A stretch of DNA of 64,000 bases from positions 1 to 64,000 of the forward strand of contig CAWIOF010000002.1 of assembly GCA_963837715.1 (NCBI GenBank), written 5' to 3'. The position numbers were made by a program, and so were the translations under genes. Below, one piece after another: positions 63,037-64,000 of this stretch (position 1 is its first letter; each line of letters starts with the position of its first letter). Below the pieces are notes generated by a model. That model worked only from the letters and a program-made list of their open reading frames with translations, was not told the DNA's origin and made no database searches. This DNA comes from JANYLB01 sp963837715. GTDB taxonomy: Bacteria; Actinomycetota; Acidimicrobiia; IMCC26256; JANYLB01.

Positions 63037-63187
63037 CGATACGGTGACGCGGGCGGGTCGCGTGCCCGCCGCTGGACCGGCATTCACCCAGTTGGGATGA
63101 TGCCTTCGCGGCCGTGCGATGTCAGCCTTGCGCGTGCGTGGTTCTCTCCACTCCCTCCGATCCGCCTCTACCAACGAGGAGCGCTCC

Positions 63188-63955
63188 ATGAGTCTGGCCG
63201 GGAAAGTCGCGATCGTGACCGGCGGCAACACCGGGATCGGCAAGGCAATCGTGCTCGCGTTGGCGAAGGAGGGAGCCGACATCGTCATCGACTACATCGC
63301 CGATCCTGAGGCGACCGACGAGCTCGAGCGGCAGGTCGTTGCGCTCGGCGCGAAGGCCGTCGGGATCGAGGCCGACGTGAGCAAGGTGAACGACCTGCAA
63401 ACACTCGTCGACGCGGCGGTGAAGTCGTTCGGCCGGCTCGACGTGATGGTGAACAACGCGGGAGTCGAGACCCGGACGTCGGTGCTCGACACCACCGAGG
63501 CGCAGTACGAGAAGGTGCTCGAGATCAACCTGAAGAGCGCGTTCTTCGGCACGCAGCTCGCGGCGAAGCAGATGATCGCCCAGGGCGGCGGCGGTCGGAT
63601 CATCAACATCACGTCGGTCCACGAAGACTGGCCGATGCCCGGCAACACGCCGTACTGCCTCTCGAAGGGCGGGGTGAGGATGCTCACCCGGACCGCGGGA
63701 GTCGAGCTCGGACCGCACGGCATCACCGTCGTCGGGGTCGGCCCGGGTGCAGTTGCCACACCGATCAACACCTCCACGATGAACGACCCGGCGAAGATGA
63801 AGACCCTCGACGCCGCGATTCCGCTCGGGCGTATGGCTCAGCCCGACGAGATGGGCAGCGTCGTCGCGTTCCTCGCCGGCGACGGCGCGAGCTACATCAC
63901 CGCCACGACGGTCTTCGCCGACGGCGGCATCATGCACAGCAGTCCGGGGCTCTAG
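63188..63955 (+). CDS. SDR family oxidoreductase (glucose 1-dehydrogenase-like)
   Basis: 255 residues from ATG 63188, which follows GAGGAG; an earlier in-frame ATG (63119) has no such site. AIVTGGNTGIGKAIVLALAK binds NAD(P), NNAG is conserved, and the active site is Ser in NITSVHED and YCLSK. GPGAVATPINT and the C-terminal YITATTVFADGG match the glucose 1-dehydrogenase/3-oxoacyl reductase group. All catalytic residues are present. Confidence 0.9.
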   Translation: MSLAGKVAIVTGGNTGIGKAIVLALAKEGADIVIDYIADPEATDELERQVVALGAKAVGIEADVSKVNDLQTLVDAAVKSFGRLDVMVNNAGVETRTSVLDTTEAQYEKVLEINLKSAFFGTQLAAKQMIAQGGGGRIINITSVHEDWPMPGNTPYCLSKGGVRMLTRTAGVELGPHGITVVGVGPGAVATPINTSTMNDPAKMKTLDAAIPLGRMAQPDEMGSVVAFLAGDGASYITATTVFADGGIMHSSPGL

Positions 63956-64000
63956 GCGAGTGGGTGACGCCAAGCGGGGTACCGCATCGGTCGTGATCGT
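63956..64000. other. Window end
   Basis: 45 bp after the SDR stop. Too short to assign anything. Confidence 0.4.

Overview
The window is GC-rich, densely coded bacterial DNA that reads as the chromosome of a high-GC actinobacterium. Start codons are ATG or GTG (rarely TTG), many neighbouring genes overlap by 4 nt (ATGA), and the gene families fit that group: an F420-dependent luciferase-like oxidoreductase, BrkB/YihY and Rv2629-like proteins, many short-chain dehydrogenases (SDRs) and VOC proteins, a DUF1214/sulfotransferase pair and Tat-exported lipoproteins. The mix resembles Acidimicrobiia or Thermoleophilia, but I cannot fix the order or genus from the sequence alone. There is no rRNA, complete tRNA, CRISPR array, transposase or complete prophage.

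Layout. 1-11.7 kb holds stress and redox genes: a MOSC/ferredoxin-reductase fusion, a SnoaL-like protein, a GH15 glucosidase, an operon (4.1-8.1 kb, minus strand) of VOC, disulfide reductase, SDR, redoxin remnant and SDR, a lipase-like hydrolase and topoisomerase IB. Most conserved genes here are broken by one or more single-base frameshifts. 11.9-13.0 kb is an intact DJ-1/MarR operon with a palindromic operator. 13.2-24.9 kb mixes intact genes (nucleotidyl cyclase, ChaB-like, second GH15, BrkB, DUF2817 peptidase, Rv2629-like) with remnants (threonine dehydratase, Gfo/Idh, SDR). 25-27.6 kb carries two lipoproteins and membrane proteins. Around 28 kb a truncated ORF, short repeats and a degenerate tRNA-like piece mark a probable recombination scar.

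28.4-41.6 kb is mostly intact: sulfatase; a TetR/MFS efflux pair with two operators; the second copy of a flavodoxin-fold reductase duplicated from 13 kb; a minus-strand operon of F420-dependent oxidoreductase, HAD phosphatase and a DUF72-alkyltransferase-like fusion; and a tight plus-strand operon of acyl-CoA-dehydrogenase-like, PIG-L deacetylase, NodS-like methyltransferase and GT2 glycosyltransferase proteins. The last looks like an uncharacterised pathway for an N-modified amino-sugar conjugate.

41.7-59.2 kb holds a hydrolase/TetR pair, a CmcJ-like oxidoreductase and SDR divergent from a sulfotransferase/DUF1214 pair, CorA, an ArsR-ArsC fusion with its operator, a TetR/cupin pair with a near-perfect operator, a large Tat-exported protein of unknown function, a second nucleotidyl cyclase about 91% identical to the first, and a MalT-like LuxR regulator. 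59.2-64 kb ends with a carboxymuconolactone-decarboxylase-like protein, an internally duplicated membrane protein, an MFS transporter and an SDR.

Two themes recur. One is recent small-scale duplication: a 715-bp reductase segment, the cyclase pair, 5' fragments of the HAD and cyclase genes, and a 30-bp exact repeat. The other is gene decay by small deletions, concentrated before about 22 kb.
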